A stretch of DNA of 39,571 bases from Clostridium brassicae (GTDB lineage Bacteria > Bacillota > Clostridia > Clostridiales > Clostridiaceae): NCBI RefSeq assembly GCF_026738875.1, contig NZ_JAPQFJ010000026.1, forward strand, positions 1 to 39,571, in the 5' to 3' direction. Every line of letters begins with the position of its first letter. Positions within the stretch are counted from its first letter, which is position 1. The translations under genes were made by a program, and so were the position numbers. Positions 1 through 8,601 of this stretch are shown here, in pieces. The notes under the pieces were generated by a model. That model worked only from the letters and a program-made list of their open reading frames with translations. It had not been told where the DNA came from and ran no database searches.

Positions 1-126
1 TTGAGAAACATTGTAAAATGCAGGCTCATCGCCTTAAAACCGATGTTGCGTAGCAATAAAAAAGCACCAGATTTTTCTGGTGCTAATAATTAAACTATTT
101 TAGGACATTTTCAAAAACAGTTGACA
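1..126 (+). mobile_element. Probable right end of an insertion sequence (partial)
   Basis: Seen: read leftward from 126 the sequence begins TGTCAAC, then TTTTTGAAAATGTCC, a terminal-repeat style I associate with IS21-like or related DDE insertion sequences of clostridia. Inside it are a hairpin at 63-84 and, on the plus strand, a short open frame at 3-53 ending in TAG that could be the C-terminus of a transposase or helper ATPase. A second plus frame stays open to TAA at 91-93. The end falls only six bases before the thrS stop. Inference: an IS inserted just downstream of thrS. The family is uncertain because the body and left end are outside the window. Confidence 0.45.
54..84 (-). terminator. 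Intrinsic terminator downstream of thrS
   Basis: The 8-bp arms AGCACCAG (63-70) and CTGGTGCT (77-84) enclose a 6-base loop. On the minus strand the hairpin is followed by a T run at 54-62, as expected for a Rho-independent terminator of leftward transcripts. It lies inside the probable insertion-sequence end, so it may belong to the element and block transcripts entering from thrS. Confidence 0.75.
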
Positions 127-132
127 CCTTTT

Positions 133-2046
133 TTATAAATTATTTTCTTTTTCTTTTACTTCCTTTTCAACCTTTTCGATGAATTCATCTAAATTCATAG
201 CTCCAAGGTCTCCACCATCTCTACTTCTTACAGCTATAGTATTATCATTCATTTCTTTTTCACCAAGTACAAGCATATATGGTATTTTTTCAAGTTGAGC
301 TTCTCTTATCTTATATCCTATTTTTTCTGCTCTATGATCAACTTCAACTCTTATTCCTTTTTCAAATAAAACATCTTTTACTTTATTAGCATATTCCATA
401 TATTTATCTGAAATTGGAAGAACTTTAACTTGAACTGGAGCAAGCCATAGTGGAAATTTACCTGCATAGTGTTCTATAAGGATACCAATAAATCTTTCTA
501 TACTACCAAAAGCAACTCTATGAATCATAACTGGTCTATGCTTTTCCCCATCTTTTCCTATATAAGTTAAGTCAAATCTTTGAGGCATTTGCATATCTAA
601 TTGAATAGTACCACATTGCCAAGTCCTTCCTATGCAATCTTCTAAATGGAAATCTATTTTTGGTCCATAGAATGCTCCATCCCCTTCATTTATTACATAA
701 TCAAGTCCTATTTCTTCTAATGCTTCTTTTAAACCATCTTCAGCAATTGCCCATTCTTCATCAGTTCCCATAGAATCTTCTGGTCTTGTTGATAATTCAA
801 CATGATATTTAAATCCAAAAGTTTTATAAACTTCATCTATAAGTTTTGCAACTCCCATTATTTCTTCCTTAATTTGTTCAGGAAGCATGAATATATGCGC
901 ATCATCTTGAGTAAATGCTCTAACTCTCATAAGTCCGTGTAGTGCTCCTGATAACTCATGTCTGTGAACCCTTCCTAATTCTGCAACACGCATTGGAAAG
1001 TCTCTATAAGAGTGAATTTGAGTTTTATAAGCAAGCATTCCCCCTGGACAGTTCATAGGTTTTATAGCATAGTCTTCTTCATCTATCTTTACTGAATACA
1101 TGTTATCTTTATAATGATCCCAATGTCCTGAATTCTCCCAAAGATGTCTACTTAATATAATAGGAGTTTCTATTTCAACATACCCTGCTTTTCTATGAAG
1201 GTCTCTCCAATATTCTAAAAGTTTGTTTTTAAGTTCAACACCTTTTGGTAAGAATAATGGGAATCCTGGCCCTTCATCCGGTATTACAAATAATCCTAAT
1301 TCTTTTCCTAATTTTCTATGGTCTCTCTTCTTAGCTTCTTCTAACATATGAATATATTCTTCAAGTTCACTTTTCTTTGTGAAAGCTGTGCCATATATTC
1401 TTTGAAGCATTTTATTTTTTTCATCGCCTCTCCAATATGCTCCTGCAACTGAAAGAAGTTTAACTGTCTTTACATCCTTTGTTGATGGAACGTGAGGTCC
1501 TGCACAAAGATCAACAAAATCTCCCTGTCTATAGAAAGATATTACTGCATCCTCTGGAAGATCTTGTATAAGCTCTACTTTATAATCTTCTCCTTTTTCT
1601 TTCATAAATTTAATAGCTTCTTCTCTTGGAAGTTCGAATCTTTCTAGTTGAAAATTTTCTTTTACTATTTTTTCCATTTCTTTTTCTATTTTTTCAAGTA
1701 TTTCTGGAGTAAAAGAAAACTCTGCATCAAAATCATAATAGAATCCACTGTCTATAGCAGGTCCTATAGCAAGCTTTACATCTGGATATAATCTCTTAAC
1801 AGCTTGAGCAAGTATATGAGATCCTGTATGTCTTAAAATCCATTTTCCATCTGCATCTTCAAAAGTTAATATTGCCAACTCACAATCTTCATTAACTTCT
1901 GTCATAAGTTCCGCTCTTTCTCCATTTATCATAGCTCCAAGAGCCTTTTTTCTAAGAGATTGGCTTATCTTACAAGCTATCTCGCTAACTTTTGATCCTT
2001 TTTCTACTTCTAAAACTTTTCCATCTTTTAAAGTTACTTTAACCAT
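133..2046 (-). CDS. thrS: Threonine--tRNA ligase
   Basis: Class II aminoacyl-tRNA synthetase that charges tRNA-Thr in the cytosol; 637 residues, full length for the family. Seen in order: an N-terminal TGS domain (about 1-60), the editing domain with HTGSH near 73-77, and the catalytic core. The core has the zinc-ligand motif MNCPGGM, motif 2 around GRVHRHE, QDDAH, and motif 3 GSIERFIG. A C-terminal anticodon-binding domain begins near PVQVKVLP. The open frame extends upstream to a TTG at 2064, but that codon overlaps the ribosome site. The ATG at 2046 has GGGAGG eight bases upstream and starts MVKVTLKDGK. Expression is controlled by the T-box leader just upstream. ytxC lies upstream on the same strand, as I recall for Bacillus. 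Confidence 0.97.
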   Translation of the reverse strand: MVKVTLKDGKVLEVEKGSKVSEIACKISQSLRKKALGAMINGERAELMTEVNEDCELAILTFEDADGKWILRHTGSHILAQAVKRLYPDVKLAIGPAIDSGFYYDFDAEFSFTPEILEKIEKEMEKIVKENFQLERFELPREEAIKFMKEKGEDYKVELIQDLPEDAVISFYRQGDFVDLCAGPHVPSTKDVKTVKLLSVAGAYWRGDEKNKMLQRIYGTAFTKKSELEEYIHMLEEAKKRDHRKLGKELGLFVIPDEGPGFPLFLPKGVELKNKLLEYWRDLHRKAGYVEIETPIILSRHLWENSGHWDHYKDNMYSVKIDEEDYAIKPMNCPGGMLAYKTQIHSYRDFPMRVAELGRVHRHELSGALHGLMRVRAFTQDDAHIFMLPEQIKEEIMGVAKLIDEVYKTFGFKYHVELSTRPEDSMGTDEEWAIAEDGLKEALEEIGLDYVINEGDGAFYGPKIDFHLEDCIGRTWQCGTIQLDMQMPQRFDLTYIGKDGEKHRPVMIHRVAFGSIERFIGILIEHYAGKFPLWLAPVQVKVLPISDKYMEYANKVKDVLFEKGIRVEVDHRAEKIGYKIREAQLEKIPYMLVLGEKEMNDNTIAVRSRDGGDLGAMNLDEFIEKVEKEVKEKENNL

Positions 2047-2120
2047 TATTTTGTCCTCCCTCAATTTTAAATTTTAATTTTGATTCTTTATAGTAATAAG
2101 GTACCTTATTTTTTCAAAAA

Positions 2121-2151
2121 ACAAAAAACTCGTCCCAAACATGGGACGAGT
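2121..2151 (-). terminator. T-box attenuator hairpin of thrS
   Basis: Ten-base perfect arms ACTCGTCCCA (2128-2137) and TGGGACGAGT (2142-2151) with a 4-base loop are followed on the minus strand by a T-rich run. This is the conditional terminator that competes with the T-box antiterminator. Confidence 0.88.
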
Positions 2152-2401
2152 ATAATCGCGATTCCACCCAAATTGTAATAATATATCATTACATATAATG
2201 TAATTACCTTAGACATATCATTACCAACTCATTAGCTATAACGCCAGCTTGCGGAAATATCTACTTAATTTCAATACTCAACTCGAAGGTGGTTTTCAAC
2301 AATTCTTGAACAAAGAACCTTGCAGCCGGTGAGTTCTTCTCTCTTAGAACAGAATTTTGTTTACTCTTCCTTTTCATAGTCTTTATTTAAAATGTTCTAT
2401 T
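2121..2401 (-). promoter_or_regulatory. T-box riboswitch leader of thrS
   Basis: The minus-strand RNA contains the T-box core GGGUGGAAUCGCG (2154-2170), followed by a strong terminator hairpin. The bulge UGGA would pair with a UCCA tRNA end, consistent with a U discriminator as in tRNA-Thr. In the stem I region two tandem ACC triplets (2291-2293 and 2288-2290) are candidate threonine specifier codons. Known for the family: uncharged tRNA-Thr binding stabilises the antiterminator and allows thrS transcription. The exact specifier register is inferred by eye. Confidence 0.9.
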
Positions 2402-2408
2402 TCCATAA

Positions 2409-2437
2409 ATTATATTCCCAATAATATTTTATGTCAA
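2409..2437 (-). promoter_or_regulatory. Sigma-A promoter of thrS
   Basis: Perfect consensus on the minus strand: TTGACA (2432-2437), a 17-base spacer, TATAAT (2409-2414). Predicted transcription start is near 2401, placing the whole T-box in the leader. Confidence 0.85.
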
Positions 2438-2533
2438 TACCTTTTTTAAAAAATTTATATTTAATTTTGTGATTTAGAGTAAATAAGATATCACTTTATA
2501 TAATTTTTTATGATATAGTCTAAAAAATATAGT

Positions 2534-3433
2534 TTATACTTTTAGAGGTGATTTTATCTTAGTACATTTAGAACATTCATCACAGAATTTAACCCTATCT
2601 TCAAAAACTTTTCGTATAGTTTCTATAATCTCTTTATTATTGCAATTTTCTACATGATGTAGCACTATGCTTTTAGGAGAATAAGTTATAAGTCCACTAA
2701 TTATTAAATCTTCAGTACTCACATTTCCTGTATACTTTGAATCCATTATATCTGTAAGCATTTCTTTCATTATATCTTTGTTTTTCTTATCGGTTATTAT
2801 ATATTCACCATTTTCTTTAATAATTATATTAACTTCTTCTATCTTACTTTCTTGAACCTCAACAAAATATTTAAGAAGTTTTATAAATTCATCGTATTCT
2901 TTTTCTACCATATGTTTTTCAGCAACTTTATTAACTATGTTTTCTAAGTCTCCTGTTAATTTTTTCATTCTAAAAGTAATAAACCCCTCTATATTTATTT
3001 CATCATTCTCTTTTATACATTCTTGTATTTTTTCAATAATATCATTTTTTTTATTTAAACAATATATTTTATCCTCATCTAGTTCCCTATCTTCGTCGTT
3101 TAAAATTCTGTAACTTTTATTTGCTATTTCTTTCATATCCTCATACTTTAAGAAAAAATACGTTTCATTCAAAAAATTTTGTATTTCCTCACTACAGTAT
3201 TCTTCAATAACTATTTTATATAATATATTCGCTAGATAAAAACTAAATTTATTTACTAATTTTTCATTATAATCATTATCATCACAAAATACTTTTATAA
3301 AATGAATACCATTATTTATAGATTCGGCTCTCCCTAGCGAAACATCTTTTGCTTCAAAAAATTCTATAACTTTATTGAGTTCATCTATTATCCTATCTTC
3401 ATTATCTTTATAAACAATAGTATGTAATAGCAT
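2534..3433 (-). CDS. ytxC: Putative sporulation protein YtxC
   Basis: A 299-residue acidic soluble protein that I recognise as the YtxC family. The family is conserved in endospore formers and usually lies beside thrS; its molecular role is not established. Seen: no signal peptide or membrane segment, mixed charged helices, and a C-terminal cysteine cluster (FCDECSKCTK) near the end that could bind metal. The frame is open up to a TTG at 3451, but that lies in the ribosome site. The ATG at 3431-3433 has AAGGAG about eight bases upstream and begins MLLHTIVYKD. It ends about 100 bp before the thrS promoter, so the two genes appear to be separate transcription units. The family call rests on size, context and C-terminus. 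Confidence 0.8.
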   Translation of the reverse strand: MLLHTIVYKDNEDRIIDELNKVIEFFEAKDVSLGRAESINNGIHFIKVFCDDNDYNEKLVNKFSFYLANILYKIVIEEYCSEEIQNFLNETYFFLKYEDMKEIANKSYRILNDEDRELDEDKIYCLNKKNDIIEKIQECIKENDEINIEGFITFRMKKLTGDLENIVNKVAEKHMVEKEYDEFIKLLKYFVEVQESKIEEVNIIIKENGEYIITDKKNKDIMKEMLTDIMDSKYTGNVSTEDLIISGLITYSPKSIVLHHVENCNNKEIIETIRKVFEDRVKFCDECSKCTKIKSPLKV

Positions 3434-3732
3434 AGTATTCACTCCTTTCAAAAGTTAGTATGTGTTTAAAATACATGTATATACTAAAATTATTTTAATA
3501 AGCTTGTATTTTTTTACCTATATCTATTCATTACTTTTAACACCTACTATAACAACCACTTTTTTATTAACTAAGAACAAATTTACAGTAATTAGTACGC
3601 CTAACCCAAAAGGCTGTTGTAGACATAATTTTTATATACTATAATTTTACTTATATATTAAACATTAGTGGTTGATTCTTAAATTATGTGACTTGATTAC
3701 CTAATAAGAAAATTAAAACTGGAGTGATATTT

Positions 3733-4437
3733 TTGAAAAAATTAATTATTGACTACAGAACATCGGATGAAGAAAAATTATCAATTTTAAATTTAGGTTA
3801 TGAATATATCGAATGTCCACCTTGTTCAAAAGTATATGAAGCTATATGTGGTCATCCAGATATCCTATTACATATTATTGACAATAAAAATATACTAGTT
3901 CATAAAGATGTACAATCAGACTTTATTAAAACATTAAAGGATAGAGGCATTAACGTAAGTTCCTCTTCAAGTTCGCTAAAGTCCTCTTATCCACTAGACA
4001 TTATTCTTAATGCAGTTAATACCTCAACCTTTTTTATGCATTATTTAAAATATACAGATTCCAAATTATTAAACAGTATTAAAGATGAAAAAAAATTGAT
4101 AAATATTAAACAAGGATATACAAAATGCTCCACAGCAATAGTATCTTCTTCTGCTTTTATAACAAGTGATAAAGGTATAGCAAAAGCTCTTTATAACGAA
4201 AATATGGATGTACTTCTGCTTCCTCCCGGTGATATAGAACTTCCTGGACTTAATTATGGTTTTATCGGCGGATGCTGCGGATTAATTGAAGATAACATTT
4301 TAGCTTTTTTTGGAAACCTTGAATGTTATACCTATGGAAAAGAAGTACTTACTTTTTTGAAAAAGAACAAGGTTGAACCTTATTTCTTAAAAAAAGGAAG
4401 GCTTATAGATAGAGGGAGTTTGTTCGTAGTAGAATAA
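3733..4437 (+). CDS. GME/pentein-fold protein of the DUF6873 type
   Basis: A 234-residue soluble protein. I recognise it as the clostridial DUF6873 family, assigned to the GME (pentein) fold shared with arginine deiminases and amidinotransferases; the substrate is unknown. Seen: a CPPC near residue 29, GHPDI near 40, and a glycine/cysteine motif GGCCGLI near 177-183 that could carry a catalytic cysteine. TTG at 3733 is the preferred start (MKKLIIDYR), with GGAG eight bases upstream. An upstream GTG at 3724 overlaps that ribosome site. It is transcribed convergently with the DUF421 gene, and the stop codon lies in the shared hairpin. The enzymatic role is inference from fold only. Confidence 0.7.
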   Translation: MKKLIIDYRTSDEEKLSILNLGYEYIECPPCSKVYEAICGHPDILLHIIDNKNILVHKDVQSDFIKTLKDRGINVSSSSSSLKSSYPLDIILNAVNTSTFFMHYLKYTDSKLLNSIKDEKKLINIKQGYTKCSTAIVSSSAFITSDKGIAKALYNENMDVLLLPPGDIELPGLNYGFIGGCCGLIEDNILAFFGNLECYTYGKEVLTFLKKNKVEPYFLKKGRLIDRGSLFVVE

Positions 4438-4460
4438 TTTTGCTATACAAAATTATTCTA
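4430..4460. terminator. Hairpin between convergent genes
   Basis: Perfect 13-bp AT-rich arms at 4430-4442 and 4448-4460 with a 5-base loop. The hairpin contains the stop codon of the rightward gene and ends one base before the leftward DUF421 stop codon. There is no clear T run on either side, so it may act as a bidirectional terminator or only as a 3'-end stabiliser. Confidence 0.5.
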
Positions 4461-5150
4461 TTACACACCCTTCTTTTGTATATATAGTGTGCCATCACTT
4501 TGTATCTCAATATAAAAAGCCTGTTTAATAGAATTTATTCCGGAGTTTTTTAACTGAGTATATAACCATTCTTTTGTTAAATTTAATTCTTTTAAATTGT
4601 GCTCTAGCAATTTTCCATCTACAACAAGTTCGGTAGGAATATACATATGTGAAGTAGTTACAATACTCATATCTTTTTTTGTAACTTCTTTTTCTTCTTG
4701 TTTTTTCAGAACACTTAGTTTTCCATCTGGTTCTAATATGGCATACTCTACTTCTTTGATTGAAAATATATCTTTATTTCTCAGCATCATACTTAAATCA
4801 TCAAGATTTAATTGAGTAGAATAAAGAGCTTTTTCAATAATCTCTCCTTTTTTTATAATAATAGTTGGTTCTCCATCAAGTATAACGCGCAATTTAACAG
4901 ATTTTAAACAAATAAATCCTATAATGCTAGTAAGCAAACACCAGCATAATAAACTTACAACGCCTTTAATAAAATATGTATTTGACTCTAATGTCATATT
5001 AGCCACAATAGAACCAATTGTAATTCCAGTTATATAGTTAAAAAAAGTTGAATGACTCATTTGTTTTTTACCTAAAATTCTAGCTATTAATAAACTAATA
5101 GAAAAAGCAATAGTGGTTTTTACTATTGTATTAAAAATCTCAATAATCAT
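4461..5150 (-). CDS. DUF421 membrane protein (YetF/YcaP-like)
   Basis: A 229-residue protein with about three N-terminal membrane helices (roughly residues 1-85), then a soluble C-terminal domain. It carries the DUF421 hallmark RILGKKQMSHSTFFNYI near residues 24-40, and GSIVAN near 47-52. The soluble part includes the LDDLSMMLR segment and the YIPTELVVDGK stretch. Members such as B. subtilis YetF/YrbG/YdfR are inner-membrane proteins, often expressed in spore formers, with no settled biochemical role. Start ATG 5150 has AGAGGTG about 11 bases upstream. No operon partner is evident: it faces DUF6873 tail to tail, and a 400-bp repeat-rich gap separates it from gltX. Confidence 0.88.
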   Translation of the reverse strand: MIIEIFNTIVKTTIAFSISLLIARILGKKQMSHSTFFNYITGITIGSIVANMTLESNTYFIKGVVSLLCWCLLTSIIGFICLKSVKLRVILDGEPTIIIKKGEIIEKALYSTQLNLDDLSMMLRNKDIFSIKEVEYAILEPDGKLSVLKKQEEKEVTKKDMSIVTTSHMYIPTELVVDGKLLEHNLKELNLTKEWLYTQLKNSGINSIKQAFYIEIQSDGTLYIQKKGV

Positions 5151-5269
5151 ACTTATAAAAACACCTCTTTAAATTAGTATTTAATCTTAAGTTACGCTTT
5201 TACATAATACATATTATAACCATCATAAGAAACTTTAATTTTCTAGAAGACAGTTGTTAAGTACTAGGT

Positions 5270-5480
5270 GCCAAGAAATGAGGATTCTATTTTCATTTAT
5301 ACAAAAAATAAAAAATAGAGGACAAAGAACAGAGAATAGAGAGTAGTAGAGGATGATTTTGTTTTAAACAAAATCTTTAACTATATTATAGAAATTTATT
5401 TATAAAATAAATTTCAACCTATACTATTCACTATGCACTATTCCTTATTCTCTAAACAAGTACTATTTCTTTGCGTACTG
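5270..5480. repeat. MITE-like imperfect palindrome in gene-free gap
   Basis: The 5151-5557 gap has no credible gene. Purine-rich units such as AGAGAATAGAGAGTAG (5331-5346) on the left recur in inverted orientation on the right as CTATTCAC and CCTTATTCTCT (about 5421-5453). The outermost arms (AGTAC...AAGAAAT) also match in inverted orientation near 5270 and 5475. Between the arms lie two small perfect palindromes, 5355-5375 (10-bp arms) and 5391-5415 (10-bp arms). The region looks like a non-autonomous, hairpin-forming repeat element. Copy number cannot be judged from this window. Confidence 0.45.
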
Positions 5481-5557
5481 AAGGTTTAATAAATAACTAC
5501 ATATATTTTAGAAAACCTATTCCTCAACATTATTCATTACGTCGCAATATTATTCTA

Positions 5558-7015
5558 TTATGCCAATTTTTCAATTCCTATTCTTATTCTTCTTAAACTT
5601 TCTTCCTTGCCTAAAATTTCAGCTAGCTCAAAAGCTCCACCTGGTGAGAAACTCTTTCCTGACAAAGCTGTTCTTATAGGCCATAGAACAACACCATTCT
5701 TGACTTCCATTTCTTTTATCAAAGCAAATGTGGCATCATGAATAGCATCAAAAGTCCAATCTTGTAAGCCTTCTAAAACCGGAAGAGCTTTTTCTAATGT
5801 AACTAATGAATTTTCAGAATTAGTTTTCATCTTTTTATGAGTATATAAATCTATATCATACTCAGGTAATGCTTCAAAGAAATCTATAAATCCAGGAACT
5901 TCATTTAAAACTTCAACTCTTGTTTGTAATAATTCACTTATTTTATCCAATTTTAAAAGTTCCATGTTTTGCTTAGAAAAAACTTTTTCATAATAAGGCA
6001 TAGCCATTTTGTGGAACTCTTCTTGTGGAAGTTTCTTTATGTATTCCCCATTCATCCACTTAAGTTTAACATCATCAAAAATAGCTGGAGATTTATTTAT
6101 GTGTCTGTAATCAAACTTTTCTATTAACTCTTCAAGAGAGAATATTTCTTGCTCTGTTCCAGAACTCCATCCTAGTAAAGCAATAAAATTTACTACTGCA
6201 TCCTTCAAATAGCCTTTAGCTAATAAATCTTCAAAAGATGCATCTCCATTTCTTTTACTTAACTTGTTATGAGCATCTTTCATTATCGGTGGGCAATGAA
6301 CATATGTTGGTACAGACCATCCTAATGCATCGTATAATCTATTGTATTTTGGTGCTGAAGATAAATATTCATTTCCACGAACTACATGTGTAATTCCCAT
6401 TAAGTGATCATCTACAACATTTGCAAAGTTATATGTTGGAAGACCATCAGATTTTATTAAAATCATGTCTTCTAATTCTGCATTTTCAACAGATATTGTT
6501 CCATATATCTCATCTTCAAATACAGTTTCTCCTTCACTTGGGTTCTTTTGTCTTATAACATATTCAACACCAGTAGCTAATTTTTCCTCTACTTCTTCTT
6601 TTGATAAAGTATGATATTTTGCATCAAATTTATAAGGCTTCTTCTCTTCCTCACAAATTTTAGCTACCACATCTTCCTTATCATTGAATACATAATAAGC
6701 TTCACCTTTTTCCGCTAATTCTCTAGCATAGTCAAGGTACATTCCTTTTCGCTCACTTTGAATATAAGGTCCTACTGGTCCCCCTATATCTGGACCTTCG
6801 TCATGTGTTAACCCAGTCATCTTTAACGTTCTATAGATAACATCAACCGCACCTTCTACATATCTTTCTTGATCTGTATCTTCTATTCTTAATATAAATT
6901 TTCCACCCTCATGCTTAGCTATTAAATAAGTATAAAGAGCAGTTCTTAAATTACCAATATGCATATAACCTGTTGGGCTAGGTGCAAATCTTGTTCTAAC
7001 TTCTCTCATCGCCAT
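5558..7015 (-). CDS. gltX: Glutamate--tRNA ligase
   Basis: Class I synthetase for tRNA-Glu. In clostridia it is often non-discriminating and then relies on GatCAB for Gln-tRNA, but that cannot be seen here. It has 485 residues, the normal length. Seen: the HIGH-equivalent in [11 protein letters not shown] at the N-terminus, the KMSKS-equivalent KLSKRNGD near residue 250, and GluRS landmarks [12 protein letters not shown] and VRGNEYLSS. The C-terminal half is an all-helical anticodon-binding domain. ATG 7015 is preferred because GAGGTG sits six bases upstream; the longer GTG at 7024 overlaps that site. It is monocistronic with its own consensus promoter. No T-box is visible in its short leader. 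Confidence 0.96.
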   Translation of the reverse strand: MAMREVRTRFAPSPTGYMHIGNLRTALYTYLIAKHEGGKFILRIEDTDQERYVEGAVDVIYRTLKMTGLTHDEGPDIGGPVGPYIQSERKGMYLDYARELAEKGEAYYVFNDKEDVVAKICEEEKKPYKFDAKYHTLSKEEVEEKLATGVEYVIRQKNPSEGETVFEDEIYGTISVENAELEDMILIKSDGLPTYNFANVVDDHLMGITHVVRGNEYLSSAPKYNRLYDALGWSVPTYVHCPPIMKDAHNKLSKRNGDASFEDLLAKGYLKDAVVNFIALLGWSSGTEQEIFSLEELIEKFDYRHINKSPAIFDDVKLKWMNGEYIKKLPQEEFHKMAMPYYEKVFSKQNMELLKLDKISELLQTRVEVLNEVPGFIDFFEALPEYDIDLYTHKKMKTNSENSLVTLEKALPVLEGLQDWTFDAIHDATFALIKEMEVKNGVVLWPIRTALSGKSFSPGGAFELAEILGKEESLRRIRIGIEKLA

Positions 7016-7043
7016 GTTTTTCACCTCTATGTAATATTTTAAA

Positions 7044-7075
7044 TGCCTTTCATCCCTAGTACTGGACGAAAGGCA
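7044..7075 (-). other. Leader hairpin of gltX
   Basis: Inverted repeat TGCCTTT (7044-7050) / AAAGGCA (7069-7075), with further pairing ATCC/GGAC inside, in the gltX 5' untranslated region between promoter and ribosome site. No downstream T run, so it is not a typical terminator. Function unknown. Confidence 0.4.
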
Positions 7076-7093
7076 ATTTTAAACGCTATTTTT

Positions 7094-7122
7094 ATGATAT
7101 ACTAAAGGCTAATTTATGTCAA
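7094..7122 (-). promoter_or_regulatory. Sigma-A promoter of gltX
   Basis: On the minus strand: TTGACA (7117-7122), a 17-base spacer, TATCAT (7094-7099). Start is expected near 7087, giving a leader of about 70 nt. Confidence 0.75.
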
Positions 7123-7145
7123 TAATAGAATCCTTCTATTGTCCT

Positions 7146-7808
7146 CTAATAAAATTCTTTCCTTGAATAAATTTCAAAAGATATTGCCAGGGAAATAATC
7201 TGTAAAATCACTGCAACTAAAAGGAAAATTAAGTGGATAGTATTTATATTATTTATTTTCGATATACTCATTAAAAAAGTATGTCCTAAACTAGATTTCA
7301 CAAACTTTGTAAACAAAGTAGGAATTATCAAAAATGTTATATAAGTAGCAAAATTCAATATAGCTAATTTTTCTTTGCTAACTTTATAATATAAAGGATA
7401 GTATAAAGCATAAAATATAGTCATTACATTAAAACAAATTACAAAATCCCATATTGATATAGCATTATCTCTATAATTAAATATTACTCCAAACACATTA
7501 CTTCCTACAAACATAACTAAAAAATAGAAAGCTAAATATACTATCATAGATAAATATTTTGAAAATACTATATTTCTTTTATTTATAGGCATACTATTTA
7601 AAGCAATATCAATTTTATATTTGCCATCATATCCATTGGCATACAAAAGAGATATATACACCATTAATATAAGAGACATTATATAAAGCATTCCTGGATG
7701 ATGAGCTTTAGATTTTATTGCTATAAAAGACATACCTAATGCATATATAAAGAATATTATATTTATCTTCTTTGTTATTTTAAAATCTTTAATAATCAGA
7801 TTGAACAC
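7146..7808 (-). CDS. ABC-2 type permease subunit (second)
   Basis: A 220-residue integral membrane protein with about six hydrophobic helices, no ATPase motifs, and the layout of ABC-2 export permeases (ABC2_membrane_5 type). Its N-terminus MFNLIIKDFKI parallels MINLIKKDLAL of the next permease, so the two are probably diverged duplicates forming a heterodimer. The GTG at 7808 fits best: AAGGAGG is nine bases upstream. A GTG at 7817 sits only one base after that site. It is the last gene of the GntR-ATPase-permease-permease operon. Substrate unknown; YtrA-type operons in Bacillus respond to cell-wall antibiotics, which is family knowledge only. Confidence 0.82.
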   Translation of the reverse strand: MFNLIIKDFKITKKINIIFFIYALGMSFIAIKSKAHHPGMLYIMSLILMVYISLLYANGYDGKYKIDIALNSMPINKRNIVFSKYLSMIVYLAFYFLVMFVGSNVFGVIFNYRDNAISIWDFVICFNVMTIFYALYYPLYYKVSKEKLAILNFATYITFLIIPTLFTKFVKSSLGHTFLMSISKINNINTIHLIFLLVAVILQIISLAISFEIYSRKEFY

Positions 7809-7823
7809 TTCAGCCACCCTCCT

Positions 7824-8480
7824 TTATAATTCTTTTTTTTCATAAATGCCTATAGAAATGAAAATTGAGAGTATAAATACACATACCATAATAACTAACA
7901 CTATGCCATTCAAAAACGTGGAACTGCTATTGAAAATACTTTTTATTTTCAAAATCAATCCTGTACTTACTTCACCATATAGTGAATTAGCTATAGCAAA
8001 GAATCCAAAGTAAATTGCAAAAGAAATTATCTTACCTACTCTATACCCTTTTGTAAAATATAAGGGAAAATTTAATGAACACATTAAAAATACAGCTATC
8101 ATAGACTTACTTATGACATTAAGATTAATATAATCTAAGTTTTCAAAAATACCTATATAAGATATTAATCCTCCTAATACACCAGTAAAAACAAGAGCTA
8201 CTATAGTATATAAAATTATTGATACATATTTTGCTAAAACTATATCTTTCCTTTTTATAGGAAGGGAGTTTATAATATAATCCCCTTTAAGTCTATCATC
8301 AAAAGAAAATGAAGCCGCTGCTATAAAATAAGCCATAGTAGACACTATTATAATATATTTATTATTTGAAGGAAGATAACTTTCTGAAGTTATTACTATT
8401 ATGAAAAAATACACAATGAATACCCATAAAGTCCTCTTATTAACATTTAAAGCTAAATCTTTTTTTATTAAATTAATCAT
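7824..8480 (-). CDS. ABC-2 type permease subunit (first)
   Basis: A 218-residue membrane protein with about six transmembrane helices. It shares with the following permease the opening MINLIKKD, a central motif of the form GDYIINSLPIKRKDIVLAKY (DGKYKIDIALNSMPINKRNI in the partner), and similar helix spacing. The N...P[IK] cytosolic loop is typical of ABC-2 permeases in YtrC/D-like systems. ATG 8480 has AGGAGG seven bases upstream. It precedes the second permease by 15 bp and follows the ATPase gene by about 120 bp. That gap holds small inverted repeats but no gene. Exported substrate is unknown. Confidence 0.83.
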   Translation of the reverse strand: MINLIKKDLALNVNKRTLWVFIVYFFIIVITSESYLPSNNKYIIIVSTMAYFIAAASFSFDDRLKGDYIINSLPIKRKDIVLAKYVSIILYTIVALVFTGVLGGLISYIGIFENLDYINLNVISKSMIAVFLMCSLNFPLYFTKGYRVGKIISFAIYFGFFAIANSLYGEVSTGLILKIKSIFNSSSTFLNGIVLVIMVCVFILSIFISIGIYEKKEL

Positions 8481-8601
8481 TTTTTTGCCTCCTGGAATTA
8501 CAAAGTATCAAGTTACTTGATTCATATAAATAAAGTAGTATTAATCTACTCATTACATTAAACATAAAAGCATCTTCAGATGATTTCGTAACTTGTAAGT
8601 T

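Noticed and set aside
3462-3644. 60-residue ORF upstream of the DUF6873 gene
   Set aside because: GTG start, AT-driven hydrophobic composition and no ribosome site; it overlaps the promoter region of the leftward ytxC gene.
5166-5557. CRISPR array in the repeat-rich gap
   Set aside because: The repeats are short, purine-rich and inverted rather than regularly spaced direct repeats, and no spacers or cas genes are present.
7024-7094. T-box upstream of gltX
   Set aside because: The leader is only about 70 nt and has no GGUGG core or attenuator; just one small hairpin.
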